A stretch of DNA of 64,000 nt from Streptomyces kronopolitis. GTDB taxonomy: Bacteria > Actinomycetota > Actinomycetes > Streptomycetales > Streptomycetaceae. The notes beneath the pieces are model-generated. The model saw nothing but the letters and a program-made list of their open reading frames with translations. It made no database searches and was not told the DNA's origin. The position numbers and the translations under genes were made by a program. Position 1 is the first letter of the stretch; each line of letters begins with the position of its first letter. The stretch is taken from positions 186,001 to 250,000 of the forward strand of contig NZ_BMND01000003.1 of NCBI RefSeq assembly GCF_014646275.1, written 5' to 3'. Positions 44,909 through 54,625 of the stretch are shown piece after piece.

Positions 44909-45624
44909 ACACGTTCCGACCGACGGCTTCCGAAGGCGGGACGTGCAGCTTCGGGCCGCGGCCCAGGCTTCTCTCGGAAAGGCTCGCCAATGGAGCCGTT
45001 CGCGCATCGTTTTGACAGTGGCATGTCCGGCCGGCGGGTAAATAGCGAATAAGAGCAACACTCGCTTCTTCAATTCCCGTACGACGCAACGCATATGGGG
45101 AATCACCTAGCCGGCCCTCTGGCAGGGTGAGAGGAGTATCGGTGCACCAGAAGTGTGCCGGTGCCGTTCCACGGACTTTCGTGGTCTTCCCGGAAAACAA
45201 GGTTGGCCTCGTGCGTCCGTCCGCCCTTGCCTTCAGGTGCGCCCGCCGGTCAACCGGCGGCGGAATCCGCGGAGGTGGGACGTATGCGCTTACCCGCGCT
45301 CTGCCATCGGAGGGATGAGTGAGGTCGACCGGACCGCGGTGCGCGGTTCAGCCGGGCCGCCACCGCAGCGGTATGCGGTTTCGTGGTGCCCGGAGAGCCC
45401 TTTCCTCCTCAGCGCATTTAGTGCCGCCTGCGTGCGCGGGACGGCGCGTCCTCGCGTACGCACGTGACCGACCGCACCGCGTCCTCGCATGTGCCCGCGG
45501 CCGACCGCATCACGTCCGCTCAAGAGCTCCACCGGACCCGCCGCCGCCCGTGAGGCCTGCCGGGTGTGCGCCCCTTGCCCCTGTCGTGTGACCGAGACGC
45601 GACTTCCGCCGGTGTCCCAGGAGT
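44909..45624. other. 0.7-kb intergenic region
   Basis: No gene is supported on either strand; short frames lack ribosome sites and domains. The AT-rich tract 45008-45110 contains TTGACA at 45012-45017 and is the likeliest promoter zone for the downstream O-methyltransferase, although a well-spaced -10 box is not obvious. Confidence 0.5.
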
Positions 45625-45630
45625 ATGACA

Positions 45631-46668
45631 ATGCAACGAGCCGACGAATCCGCCGCGGTGGCCCTTCGGCCCTATATCAAGGCCCACTATCACTTCCAGT
45701 TCTTGAGCGCCGCCTTTCGCTTCGGCCTCTTCGAGATCCTCGAAAAGGACCCGGGGCTCACGGTCAAGGACATCGCCCTGCGGCTGGAATTGAACGAGCA
45801 GCCCACCCGCATCCTGCTGCTCGGCTGTACCGCGACCGGGCTTCTGCACAAGGACGGCGACGGGTACCACAACACCGCGCTCACCCGCCCCCTCGCGGAA
45901 AACCTCGACCAGGCGCCCGCGGCGTACATTCCCTGGGAGAGTCAGGGGATCTACCGCGCGATCAGCTGGTTCGCCGAGGCGCTCGACGAGGACTCGAATG
46001 TCGGCCTGCAACGGGAAATCCCCGGCACCGCACCGACCCTCTACGGGCGACTCGCCGAGAACCCGGAGCTGGAATCCGCCTTCCACACCATGATGGGTTC
46101 GGTGAGCCAGCTGGTCGCCGAGGAGATCGTGGAAAAGGTCGACCTCTCGGGCCATCGGCACCTCCTCGACGTCGGCGGTGGCACGGCCGTCAACGCGGCG
46201 AACCTGGCCAGGAAGTGGCCCCACCTCCGGATCACGATCGGCGACCTGCCCTCGATCGCGGCGCTCGCCGAGGAGAAGATCGCGGACATGGGGCTGGCCG
46301 ACCGGGTCGACGCGGTCAGCCTCGACGCCTTTCACGACGAGTTCCCCTCCGGCCCGGACGCGGTGCTCTTCGCCCACTTCCTCGAAATCTGGTCGGCCGA
46401 CCGCATCCGCGACCTGCTGGCCCGCGCCTCCCGCCAACTCCCCTCCGGAGGAGGTCTGTTCGTCGTCACCCCCTACCAGAACGACGACGAGACCGGCCCG
46501 GAGCGCTCTGCCTATCTCTCCGCGTACTTCCACACCATCGCGTCCGGCGAGGGCATGGTCTACACGCCCAAGGAGTACGAACAGTGGTTCACCGAAGCGG
46601 GCTTCGCCCCCACCCGGCGAGTACTGCTCGGCCCGGACGCCGTGGTGATCTGCGGCCGTAAGCTCTGA
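45631..46668 (+). CDS. SAM-dependent O-methyltransferase (dimerisation plus catalytic domain)
   Basis: A 345-residue plant-type O-methyltransferase. The N-terminal winged-helix dimerisation domain (about 12-95) precedes a Rossmann domain with motif I LLDVGGGTAVNAANL and acidic motif IGDLPS. AGGAG at 45619-45623 spaces better for the ATG at 45631 than that at 45625. Such enzymes methylate phenolic or carboxyl oxygens in secondary metabolism. It stands alone between regulatory and ion-transport genes, so its substrate is unknown. Confidence 0.9.
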   Translation: MQRADESAAVALRPYIKAHYHFQFLSAAFRFGLFEILEKDPGLTVKDIALRLELNEQPTRILLLGCTATGLLHKDGDGYHNTALTRPLAENLDQAPAAYIPWESQGIYRAISWFAEALDEDSNVGLQREIPGTAPTLYGRLAENPELESAFHTMMGSVSQLVAEEIVEKVDLSGHRHLLDVGGGTAVNAANLARKWPHLRITIGDLPSIAALAEEKIADMGLADRVDAVSLDAFHDEFPSGPDAVLFAHFLEIWSADRIRDLLARASRQLPSGGGLFVVTPYQNDDETGPERSAYLSAYFHTIASGEGMVYTPKEYEQWFTEAGFAPTRRVLLGPDAVVICGRKL

Positions 46669-46889
46669 CCCCTCCGTCTACCGGGAACCTCCAGTGCGGC
46701 GAGCCCCCATTACGGTCACCGCACCGGAGGTCTTCCCCGTACCGGGTGGATGGTTGTCCTGCCTGGCGCGGGCGGGCGGGCGGATGGCTCCGGACGGCCG
46801 CAGCTCGGTCCGGAAGGCACGACGCAAGGTCCGTACGTGGAACCCGTCCCTCCGTCGGCTCGGCCCGCCCCGGCCCCCGTCGCGCCTGT

Positions 46890-48047
46890 TCAGAGCCATC
46901 CCCGCCGTTTGAAGACGACGTACAGGCCCGTGCAGACCATCGCCATGAGGACCACTGCGAACGGGTAGCCGAGGGCCCAGTGGAGTTCCGGCATGCTGTG
47001 GAAGTTCATGCCGTAGATGGTGCCGACGAGTGTCGGGGCGAAGAGGATGGCGGCCCAGGCGGAAATTTTCTTGATTTCCTCGTTCTGCTCGAAGCCGGCC
47101 TCGGCCAGGGCCCGCATCTCCGCGTTCTGCTGCTGGTTCACCAGGGTCGCGTTGACGGTGAGGATGTCCTGGAGGGCCTGCCGGAAGCCGTCCACGCGCT
47201 CGGTGGTGTGCAGCGCGTGGTCGGCCACGTCGCGCAGATAGCGGCGCAGCTCCTCGTCGATGGCGTACTTCTCGAAGCCCGCGGTCAGGTTCTCCAGCAT
47301 GCCGTTGAGGGGGCGGGTGGCGCGCTGGAATTCGACGACCTCGCGGGAGAGTTCGTAGATCCGGCGGGAGACGCCGGGGTCGCCGCCGAAGACCTCGGTC
47401 TCGATCTCGTCGATGTCGTTCTGGACCCCGTCGACGACCGGTGCGTAGCCGTCGACGACGGCGTCGAGGATCGCGTAGAGGACCGCTTCGGGGCCGCGCT
47501 TGAGCAGTTCGGGGGTGTCCTCCATGCGGTGGCGCACCGCCGAGAGGTCGGGGGCGCCGCCGTGCCGCACGGTGATCACGAAGTCGCGGCCGACGAAGAC
47601 GTGCAGCTCGCCGAAGTCGACCTCCTCGGCGTCGTCGAGATAGCGCGCGGCGCGCAGCACGACGAACAGGGTCCCGCCGTACCGTTCCAGCTTGGGACGC
47701 TGATGCGCCTCCAGGGCGTCCTCGACGGCGAGGGGGTGGAGGTCGAACTCCGATGCCAGGGTGACCAGTTCGGCCGGGGTGGGCCGGTGCAGGCCGATCC
47801 AGGCGAGGGTGCCGGCGGCGGCACGCTGCTGCTGGAAGGTGTCGGCGAGCGTCTCGTGGGTGCTGACGCGGTGTCCGTCGCGGTAGAGGGCGGCGTGGAT
47901 GATGCTGTCGCCGGATTCGGCCGGTGGTTCGGGGGTACCGGAGTCGGCCGGGGCGGTGGCGGGCGGGGGACCGGCGGGCCGCTTCTTCGCGGGTTTGCGC
48001 AGGCCGCGCAGGCCGCGCAGCCGACGGCCGGGAGGTTCAGAGCTCAC
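46890..48047 (-). CDS. CorA-family magnesium/cobalt transporter
   Basis: A 385-residue protein with a large N-terminal cytosolic domain and two C-terminal membrane helices, the first ending in the diagnostic YGMN (then FHSMPELHW). It forms a homopentameric Mg/Co channel. The GTG at 48047 gives a typical N-terminus (SSEPPGRRLRGL); the frame stays open to 48128. Its promoter region is shared with divergent sepF. Confidence 0.94.
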   Translation of the reverse strand: MSSEPPGRRLRGLRGLRKPAKKRPAGPPPATAPADSGTPEPPAESGDSIIHAALYRDGHRVSTHETLADTFQQQRAAAGTLAWIGLHRPTPAELVTLASEFDLHPLAVEDALEAHQRPKLERYGGTLFVVLRAARYLDDAEEVDFGELHVFVGRDFVITVRHGGAPDLSAVRHRMEDTPELLKRGPEAVLYAILDAVVDGYAPVVDGVQNDIDEIETEVFGGDPGVSRRIYELSREVVEFQRATRPLNGMLENLTAGFEKYAIDEELRRYLRDVADHALHTTERVDGFRQALQDILTVNATLVNQQQNAEMRALAEAGFEQNEEIKKISAWAAILFAPTLVGTIYGMNFHSMPELHWALGYPFAVVLMAMVCTGLYVVFKRRGWL

Positions 48048-48267
48048 GGTAGAACCGACCTCCGTCACAATGGGGATGAACAGGCACACAGAATCTCGAC
48101 GCAGGATATCTGCCGCGGATGTCGGCACAGGTCAGGGGCCATGGTGCAGGATGGAAGGAGTGGGGACGCGGCGTGTGTCGCGTCCGCCGAGCTTTGTATG
48201 TTTATCTCTAGAATTGCGCGATGCAGATACCGCAGACAGCCAGCGCTCCCCTGGGTGAGGTGATTCG

Positions 48268-48657
48268 GTGAACGGCCCCGATGCCACCGACGAGCAGTGG
48301 GAAGGGCTCGCCGAGGTCGTCCCGCTCCGCAGCAGCCACGAATGGCCTTCCTGGCCCGACCACCGGGCGCTGCCCGAGGACGAACCGGCGGAGCAGCTGC
48401 GGCGCTTCATCGTCATCCGCGTCCAGACCTTCGCCGACGCCCGCGAGGTCGCCGAGTATTTGATGGCGCAGATCCCCGTCCTGCTGGACCTCAGCAGCGC
48501 CGACGCCGATGTCGCCAAGCGCATCCTGGACTTCTCCAGCGGCGTCGTCTTCGGGCTGGGCAGCGGGATGCACCGCGTCGACACCAACGTCTTCCTGCTG
48601 GCCCCCGTCGGCACCGAGGTCGAGGAAGAAGCGGCGGGCGCCATCCCCCGTTCGTAG
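48268..48657 (+). CDS. SepF-like cell division protein
   Basis: A 129-residue protein beginning at GTG, with the SepF core (RRFIVIRVQTFADAREVAEY, RILDFSSGVVFGLGSGMHRV, FLLAP). SepF bundles FtsZ filaments and anchors them at the membrane. Streptomyces carries several SepF-like genes outside the dcw cluster, and this is one of those. The N-terminal membrane-targeting helix is not obvious. Confidence 0.88.
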   Translation: MNGPDATDEQWEGLAEVVPLRSSHEWPSWPDHRALPEDEPAEQLRRFIVIRVQTFADAREVAEYLMAQIPVLLDLSSADADVAKRILDFSSGVVFGLGSGMHRVDTNVFLLAPVGTEVEEEAAGAIPRS

Positions 48658-48712
48658 GAAGAGCTGTTGGGCGTAACGGTTCTCCGCTCGGGGTACTGCT
48701 TAGCGTCCGTAT

Positions 48713-50185
48713 ATGAATACCGACAGTGTGCGGCCGGCGGTCACCGAGTTACGGCTGTCCGCGTTCAAGAGCCATCGTGGTGTCACCCTGCCGCTCGGCC
48801 CGCTGACGCTGCTGAGCGGCGGGAGCGGCAGCGGCAAGTCCAGTGCGCTGCAGGCGTATGCGATTCTGGCCCGGCTCGGCAGCGGGGAGTCGCTCGCGCG
48901 GGTCCTGGGGGAGGTGGCCGGCGGCCCGTCGGCGTGTGTGCCGGCGGGGGCGCGCCCCGACGAGCAGGGGCGGCGCGGCTTCCGTATCGGGTGCACGGTC
49001 GACGGCCCGGTCGGCCCCGTCTGCCTCGATCTCGCCGTACAGGCCGAGCCCGAACTGCGGATCGTCGGCGAGCGGTTGACCGGCGGCGGCGAGACCTTGC
49101 TGACCACCGCCCTCACCGACCCCACCCGCCCCGCGGTCCAGGCGGCCTGGCACACCGCGGGGACGACCCCGGTGACCCGTGCGCCGCTTCCCGACGACCG
49201 GCTGGGCACCTCTTTGCTGCCGCTGCGTGTCGCGGGTAAGACGGCGGGCCAGCGGCTGGTCCTCGCCGCCGCGGAACAGGTGGTGGTCGCGCTGCGGTCG
49301 GCGTTCGTGTGCGATCCGCGGCCGGAGGTCATGCGCTCCGTGGGGGCGGGCGGTGCGGGTGAGCAGCCTGGGGGCGTCGGTGGTGCGGCGGGGCGCGGGG
49401 GCGGTGCCGGGGCACGGCGGAACGGGCGTGCGCGGAGTGGCGCCGGGGGCGGTGCTTCCGGCAAGGCCGGGAGCGCACCGGGAGGGGCCGGTGGGGCAGG
49501 GGCCGCCGGTGCCTGGGGGGTCCGGGGGCGCAAGGGGAGTGCCGGGAGTGGTGTGGCGGGCGGCTGGGGCGACGGCGCACCGGAGCAGCACGACGAGGGA
49601 CGGCTGCGCTCCGCCTGCGACAACCTGCCCACGGTGCTGGCGCGTACCGGCCGGGAGTGCGCACGGCGGCATGCCGTGCTGGTCGCGGCCGTACGGGAGG
49701 CCTGCGTCGGGCCCGTGGAAGGACTGCGTACGGTGCCGCATCCGCCGGCCGGAGCGGCAGCGTCCGTGGCCGGTGCGGTGGCGGGCGGTGGTGACGCTTC
49801 GGGCTCGCCGGGTGTGTGGGCCACGCCGGGGGCGCCGGGCGTGGAGCGGGTGCGGGCCGTCCTCGACCGGGGCGAGCTGGGGGAGCTGCCGGTCGAGCAA
49901 CTCGGCGACGGTGAGCTGCGGTTTCTCGCGCTGGCCCTGGTACTGCTCACCGGGCCGGACGTCCTGGCCATGGATCCGGTCGGGGAGGTGCCGTCGGCCC
50001 ATCAGCAGATGACGGTACTGGCGGACGGGATGGACCGCTGCATGGACCCCCGGCAGGCCCGTGAGCTGGTGTCGCTGGCCGTGCGGATGACCGAGCGCGG
50101 CCATGTGCGGCTCCTGGGGACGGTGCGCGATCCCGAGGTCGCCGCCGGACTGCCCGGCGTGCAGGTGCTACACCTGGGGGTATGA
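48713..50185 (+). CDS. AAA-family ATPase with long Gly-rich insertion
   Basis: A 490-residue ATPase of the RecF/SMC-like AAA_21 type: Walker A GGSGSGKS (36-43) after ELRLSAFKSHRGV, and a Walker B-like VLAMDPVGE near 420. Residues 211-291 form a Gly/Ala/Arg-rich, low-complexity stretch that looks like a disordered linker replacing or interrupting the coiled-coil region. Its stop overlaps a MazG-like gene. The role is not known; such pairs may act in nucleotide or DNA surveillance. Confidence 0.82.
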   Translation: MNTDSVRPAVTELRLSAFKSHRGVTLPLGPLTLLSGGSGSGKSSALQAYAILARLGSGESLARVLGEVAGGPSACVPAGARPDEQGRRGFRIGCTVDGPVGPVCLDLAVQAEPELRIVGERLTGGGETLLTTALTDPTRPAVQAAWHTAGTTPVTRAPLPDDRLGTSLLPLRVAGKTAGQRLVLAAAEQVVVALRSAFVCDPRPEVMRSVGAGGAGEQPGGVGGAAGRGGGAGARRNGRARSGAGGGASGKAGSAPGGAGGAGAAGAWGVRGRKGSAGSGVAGGWGDGAPEQHDEGRLRSACDNLPTVLARTGRECARRHAVLVAAVREACVGPVEGLRTVPHPPAGAAASVAGAVAGGGDASGSPGVWATPGAPGVERVRAVLDRGELGELPVEQLGDGELRFLALALVLLTGPDVLAMDPVGEVPSAHQQMTVLADGMDRCMDPRQARELVSLAVRMTERGHVRLLGTVRDPEVAAGLPGVQVLHLGV

Positions 50186-50544
50186 GTGAGGATCTTCATG
50201 CGCTGCAGCGACGGCTGGCCGAGTTCGCGGCCGCGCGGGACTGGCAGCAGTACCACACCCCCAAGAACCTGGCGGCGGCGCTCAGCGTCGAGGCCGCCGA
50301 ACTCGTCGAGATCTTCCAGTGGTTGACACCGGAGGAGTCGGCGGCGGTGATGTCCCACCCGGGCAAGGCCGGGCGGGTCGAGGACGAGGTCGCGGACGTC
50401 CTGGCCTATCTGCTCCAGTTCTGTGAGGCGCTGGGGATCGACGCCCTGACGGCGCTCGCGGCGAAGATCGAGCGCAATGAGTCGCGCTTCCCGGCCGTCC
50501 GCTCGGCACGCCCGGACCGGGCGCGGGAGGGCGAGGAGGAGTAG
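50182..50544 (+). CDS. MazG-like nucleotide pyrophosphohydrolase
   Basis: A 120-residue all-helical protein with the metal-binding pattern SVEAAELVEIFQW and EDEVADVLAYLL (ExxE and ExxD) of the MazG/dUTPase superfamily. It hydrolyses NTPs or dNTPs to monophosphates. It is translationally coupled to the AAA ATPase. Confidence 0.88.
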   Translation: MSEDLHALQRRLAEFAAARDWQQYHTPKNLAAALSVEAAELVEIFQWLTPEESAAVMSHPGKAGRVEDEVADVLAYLLQFCEALGIDALTALAAKIERNESRFPAVRSARPDRAREGEEE

Positions 50545-51149
50545 GAGGGGTGGGAGGAGTGGGGGAGTAGGGCGACGAGCGGAGGGGCGGCCGGCCGCGG
50601 GGCGGGCCGCGGGTGAGCGGGGCGGGGGCGTGGGTCCCCGCCCCGCGGCGTGAGGTGAGGCCCCCCTGGCGTGACCTTGTACTGCCGTTGTCCGGGGCGG
50701 TCCTGGGGCATTTCGCGCCGGGGCCGGGGCCCCTGCGCGCTGGTCCTGCTGTCCCTTCCGCGCCGGTTCTGGGGTCCCTCGGCGTCGGTCCTTGGGCCTT
50801 GCCGCGCCGGCCTATCGGTGTTCTCTGCCAGCTCCCGCAACGCCGCTCCCGGCGTTCCCTCCGGTGTCCCTTTCGGCGTTCACTTCGCCGTTCACTTCGG
50901 GTGTCTTGCGTGACATGTGCCGGTGGTGTGAGGGGTGGGGAGGGCGTGGCGGGTGAGGAAGGCGCGCGGACGAAACGGCCCTTCCTCACTCTATGGAGTC
51001 ATGGATCTTTCCACATCGCCTTGGTTGTCCACAGATTTGCGAATTCCCCTAGCTTTTTTGGGTGTTGGACCTCACTCTGGGTAGTGAAAAGAGTGCACGG
51101 TGCATGTGAGTGATGAGGACATGCGACTGATGAGGAGAGGAGGGAGCGG
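50545..51149. other. 0.6-kb intergenic region
   Basis: GC-rich simple-sequence DNA with short GTTCACTTCG-type repeats at about 50875-50900 and no supported gene. The AT-richer part 50990-51080 is the probable promoter for the following gene, which has a GGAGAGGAGG-like site just upstream. Confidence 0.5.
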
Positions 51150-51605
51150 ATGGACGCGGTGCGGATCATCGAGACCAGCCGACGCGGTGTGGCGGAGGCG
51201 AACACGGTTCAGGGAGTGATCGCCGAAGCCTGGCAGGCGCAAGCCCTGGCGGAGGCGATAGGCAGCCACCTCGCGATATTCGGGCCGTACGAAGTGCGGT
51301 CCAGGGCCCGGGGGCTGGGTGATGCGGGCGGGCGGTTCAGCGGGGGACTGCTGTGCCCGGCATCGGCCACCGGCGGGCCGCGGGCGGGTCAGCTGTCCGA
51401 AGTGCGCGACGTCAAGGAGGCATTAACCGGCCTGTGCCGATTGCTGCGGGAGGTGTGCGAAGCGCTGGTGGCCGTGGTGCTGCTGGCGGACGAGGACGGA
51501 ATGTACTGGACGTGCGTCGAGGCGATGGACACCGTCGACGAATCGCGCGACCGCGTCGCCGGAATACTGGAGAAGCTGGAGGTGCGCGACCGGAACCCCG
51601 CCTGA
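51150..51605 (+). CDS. DUF6099-like small protein
   Basis: A 151-residue helical protein (RIIETSRRGVAEANTVQGVI start; AQALAEAIGSHLAIFGP next) with a strong upstream ribosome site. It matches the pattern I recall for DUF6099, an actinomycete-specific family of unknown function. No membrane segment or catalytic motif is seen. Confidence 0.7.
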   Translation: MDAVRIIETSRRGVAEANTVQGVIAEAWQAQALAEAIGSHLAIFGPYEVRSRARGLGDAGGRFSGGLLCPASATGGPRAGQLSEVRDVKEALTGLCRLLREVCEALVAVVLLADEDGMYWTCVEAMDTVDESRDRVAGILEKLEVRDRNPA

Positions 51606-52070
51606 TGCGGGGCCGCCCCCACCACGACCGCCACAACCGCGTCCACGACCGCGCCCACGACCGCGTCCACGCGGAATGCGCCCCGAGCGGCACGTCACCA
51701 CCACCGGGAGCACCGCCCCCAATCCCGATACGCCGCAGCCTGCCCGGCCGTCGCGCCCACCGACTCCTGTGCCGGACGGCTCCCGTCACCCTCCACCGTT
51801 CGACCGTCTCCTTACCGCCGCTGCTCGCCACCCGGGCCCGCGTCAGGGCCCGCGCCCGGCCTACACCTGACCCGCGCCCGGCCTGCACCCAGCCGCGCCC
51901 GGGCTCGCGTCAGGGCCTGCGCCCGACCCGCGCCCGGCCTACGCCCGACCCACGCCCGGCCCGCCCTCAACCTGCACCCGCCCCTACCCGACCAGCCCCC
52001 CGGCCGACTCAACCGATCCGACATCCCCCGACTCCCTCCGCGAAGTCGTCGGAGCGGCCAAGATGGGTGG
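51606..52070 (+). repeat. Low-complexity GC-rich region with imperfect tandem repeats
   Basis: 51605-51675 contains CACGACCGCGTC-like units, and 51836-51970 contains several imperfect CCGCGCCCGGCCT repeats spaced about 18-24 bases. No gene or binding site is supported; this separates the DUF6099 gene from the arginine deiminase gene. Confidence 0.6.
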
Positions 52071-53306
52071 ATGGGATTCCAAGTCGACTCCGAGGCCGGG
52101 CGGCTGCGCCGGGTCATCCTGCACCGCCCCGATCTGGAGCTGAAGCGGCTCACACCCTCGAACAAGGACGCCTTGCTCTTCGACGACGTGCTGTGGGTGC
52201 GCCGCGCGCGGGCCGAGCACGACGGGTTCGCCGATGTGCTCCGGGACCGCGGGGTGGAGGTGCACCTCTTCGGGGATCTGCTGGCCGAGAGCATGCAGAT
52301 CCCCGAGGCGCGCAAGCTCGTCCTGGACCGGGTCTTCGACGAGAAGGAGTACGGGCCGCTGGCCACCGACCACCTGCGGGCGGCGTTCGACGAGCTCGCG
52401 GTCCCGGAGCTGGTCGAGGCGCTGGTCGGCGGCATGACCAAACGGGAGTTCCTGGAGGGCCACCCCGAGCCGACCTCGGTGCGCTTCCATGTGATGGATC
52501 TGGACGACTTCCTGCTCGGACCGCTGCCCAACCACCTTTTCACCCGCGACACCTCTGCCTGGATCTACGACGGGGTGTCGATCAACTCCATGCGCTGGCC
52601 GGCCCGGCAGCGCGAGACCATGCACTACGAGGCGATCTACCGGTACCACCCGCTGTTCCGCGGTGAGGACTTCCACGTCTGGTCGGAGGGGCAGGCGGAC
52701 TTCCCCTCGACGATCGAGGGCGGGGACGTCCTGGTGCTCGGCAGCGGTGCGGTGCTGATCGGGATGAGTGAACGCACCACGCCGCAGGCCGTGGAGCTGC
52801 TGGCGCGGGGGCTGTTCGCGGCGGGTTCCGCCCGTACGATCGTGGCGCTGGACATGCCCAAGCGCCGGGCGTTCATGCATCTGGACACCGTCATGACCAT
52901 GATCGACGGGGACACCTTCACCCAGTACGAGGGCCTGGGCATGCTCCGCTCGTACACCATCGAGCCGGGGTCGGGTGACCAGGACCTCAAGGTCACCGAC
53001 CATCCGCCGGAGCACATGCACCGGGCCATAGCGGCCGCGCTGGGCCTGTCCGACATCCGGGTGCTGACCGCGACCCAGGATGTGCACTCCGCCGAGCGGG
53101 AGCAGTGGGACGACGGCTGCAATGTGCTGGCGGTGGAGCCCGGCGTGGTGGTGGCGTACGAGCGGAACGTCACCACCAACACCTTCCTGCGCAAGCGCGG
53201 CATCGAGGTGATCACGATTCCGGGGAGCGAGCTGGGACGCGGTCGCGGCGGGCCGCGCTGCATGAGCTGTCCGGTGGCGAGGGACGCGGTGCCGGGGGCA
53301 GCCTGA
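52071..53306 (+). CDS. arcA: Arginine deiminase
   Basis: A 411-residue guanidino-group-modifying enzyme with the terminal [12 protein letters not shown] motif, Cys397 being the catalytic nucleophile by position, plus the early [12 protein letters not shown] and EGGDVLVLG segments. It hydrolyses arginine to citrulline and ammonia. It precedes ornithine carbamoyltransferase and a permease gene, the classical arginine deiminase pathway, but no carbamate kinase follows. Confidence 0.96.
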   Translation: MGFQVDSEAGRLRRVILHRPDLELKRLTPSNKDALLFDDVLWVRRARAEHDGFADVLRDRGVEVHLFGDLLAESMQIPEARKLVLDRVFDEKEYGPLATDHLRAAFDELAVPELVEALVGGMTKREFLEGHPEPTSVRFHVMDLDDFLLGPLPNHLFTRDTSAWIYDGVSINSMRWPARQRETMHYEAIYRYHPLFRGEDFHVWSEGQADFPSTIEGGDVLVLGSGAVLIGMSERTTPQAVELLARGLFAAGSARTIVALDMPKRRAFMHLDTVMTMIDGDTFTQYEGLGMLRSYTIEPGSGDQDLKVTDHPPEHMHRAIAAALGLSDIRVLTATQDVHSAEREQWDDGCNVLAVEPGVVVAYERNVTTNTFLRKRGIEVITIPGSELGRGRGGPRCMSCPVARDAVPGAA

Positions 53307-53371
53307 TGTGGTGATCCGTACCCTTCGGTGGTGGGGACCGGACCTCGTGCAGCCGGGGGCTCCGTATAGGG

Positions 53372-53392
53372 ATACGTTCGTTCGTATACAAT
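53372..53392 (+). promoter_or_regulatory. AT-rich promoter/operator candidate upstream of arcB
   Basis: ATACG and CGTAT (53372-53376 and 53383-53387) form a small inverted repeat, overlapping a TACAAT -10 candidate (53387-53392). It lies about 50 bases ahead of the carbamoyltransferase start in otherwise GC-rich DNA. A regulator such as ArgR is a guess. Confidence 0.35.
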
Positions 53393-53439
53393 TCCAATAT
53401 TCGAGTCCGTCCCGACTGCCGCGAACCAGGAGCCCACCC

Positions 53440-54444
53440 ATGGCGATAGACCTCAGGGGCCGCCATTTCCTCAAGGAGCTGGACTTCAGCGCCGAGGAAT
53501 TCCGCCGACTGATCGACCTGGCGGCCCAGCTGAAAGCGGCCAAGCGCGCCGGCACCGAGGTCCCCCGCCTCCAGGGCAGGAACATCGCCCTGATCTTCGA
53601 GAAGACCTCGACCCGGACCCGCTGCTCCTTCGAGATCGCGGCCGCCGACCAGGGCGCCTCGACCACCTACCTCGACCCGTCCGGCTCGCAGATCGGGCAC
53701 AAGGAGTCGGTGAAGGACACCGCCCGGGTGCTGGGCCGGATGTTCGACGGCATCGAGTTCCGCGGCAGCCGCCAGTCCGACGTCGAGGAGCTGGCGGCCC
53801 ACGCCGGGGTGCCCGTCTTCAACGGGCTGACCGACGAGTGGCACCCCACGCAGATGCTCGCCGACGTGCTGACCATGGCCGAGCACGGCGGGGGCCGCCC
53901 GCTGGAGGAGACCGCCTTCGCCTACCTCGGCGACGCCCGGAACAACATGGGCAACTCCTACCTCGTCACCGGCGCCCTGCTCGGCATGGACGTCCGGATC
54001 GTGGCGCCGAAGCAGCTGTGGCCCGAGGAGTCGGTCGTCGCGCAGGCGCGCGCGCTCGCCGGGGAGAGCGGCGCCCGCCTCACGCTCACCGACGACGTCG
54101 CCGAGGGCGTGCGCGGCGCGGACTTCGTCACGACCGATGTCTGGGTCTCCATGGGCGAGCCGAAGGAGGTGTGGGACGAGCGGATCATGCAGCTGGCGCC
54201 GTACGCGGTGACCATGGACGTGCTGCGCGCCACCGGCAAGCCGGACGTGAAGTTCCTGCACTGCCTGCCCGCGTACCACGACCTGGGCACGGCGCTCGGC
54301 CGGGAGATCCACGAGCGGCACGGACTGTCGTCGCTGGAGGTCACCGACGAGGTCTTCGAGTCCGCGCACTCCGTCGTCTTCGACGAGGCGGAGAACCGGA
54401 TGCACACGATCAAGGCGGTGCTGGTCGCCACGCTCGCCCGCTAG
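53440..54444 (+). CDS. arcB: Ornithine carbamoyltransferase
   Basis: A 334-residue transcarbamylase with the carbamoyl-phosphate motif [12 protein letters not shown], ornithine-site [10 protein letters not shown] and HCLPAYHD. In this cluster it would work in the catabolic direction, splitting citrulline phosphorolytically to ornithine and carbamoyl phosphate, though anabolic function cannot be excluded. CCAGGAG upstream selects the ATG at 53440. Confidence 0.95.
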   Translation: MAIDLRGRHFLKELDFSAEEFRRLIDLAAQLKAAKRAGTEVPRLQGRNIALIFEKTSTRTRCSFEIAAADQGASTTYLDPSGSQIGHKESVKDTARVLGRMFDGIEFRGSRQSDVEELAAHAGVPVFNGLTDEWHPTQMLADVLTMAEHGGGRPLEETAFAYLGDARNNMGNSYLVTGALLGMDVRIVAPKQLWPEESVVAQARALAGESGARLTLTDDVAEGVRGADFVTTDVWVSMGEPKEVWDERIMQLAPYAVTMDVLRATGKPDVKFLHCLPAYHDLGTALGREIHERHGLSSLEVTDEVFESAHSVVFDEAENRMHTIKAVLVATLAR

Positions 54445-54625
54445 GGGCGGGTGCGGCGCGGCCTCGCCCGTGCCGCCCGGCCGGTCTCCGGCGAAGGGCG
54501 ATCATGCAGGTCAAGCGGTTACCATCGAGCCGCTCGCGGGGTTCGGACCCACCGGTCCGGACCCCGCCTTCGTGTGTGGCCCACCCGCGCCGCGCGCACC
54601 GCACCACCAGAGAGAGAACCGCCCC

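Noticed and set aside
45127..45318. 63-codon frame in the gap before the O-methyltransferase
   Set aside because: No ribosome site, no homology pattern and poor codon structure.
51353..52666. 437-codon frame across DUF6099, repeats and arcA
   Set aside because: It spans two real genes in another frame and a low-complexity repeat region.
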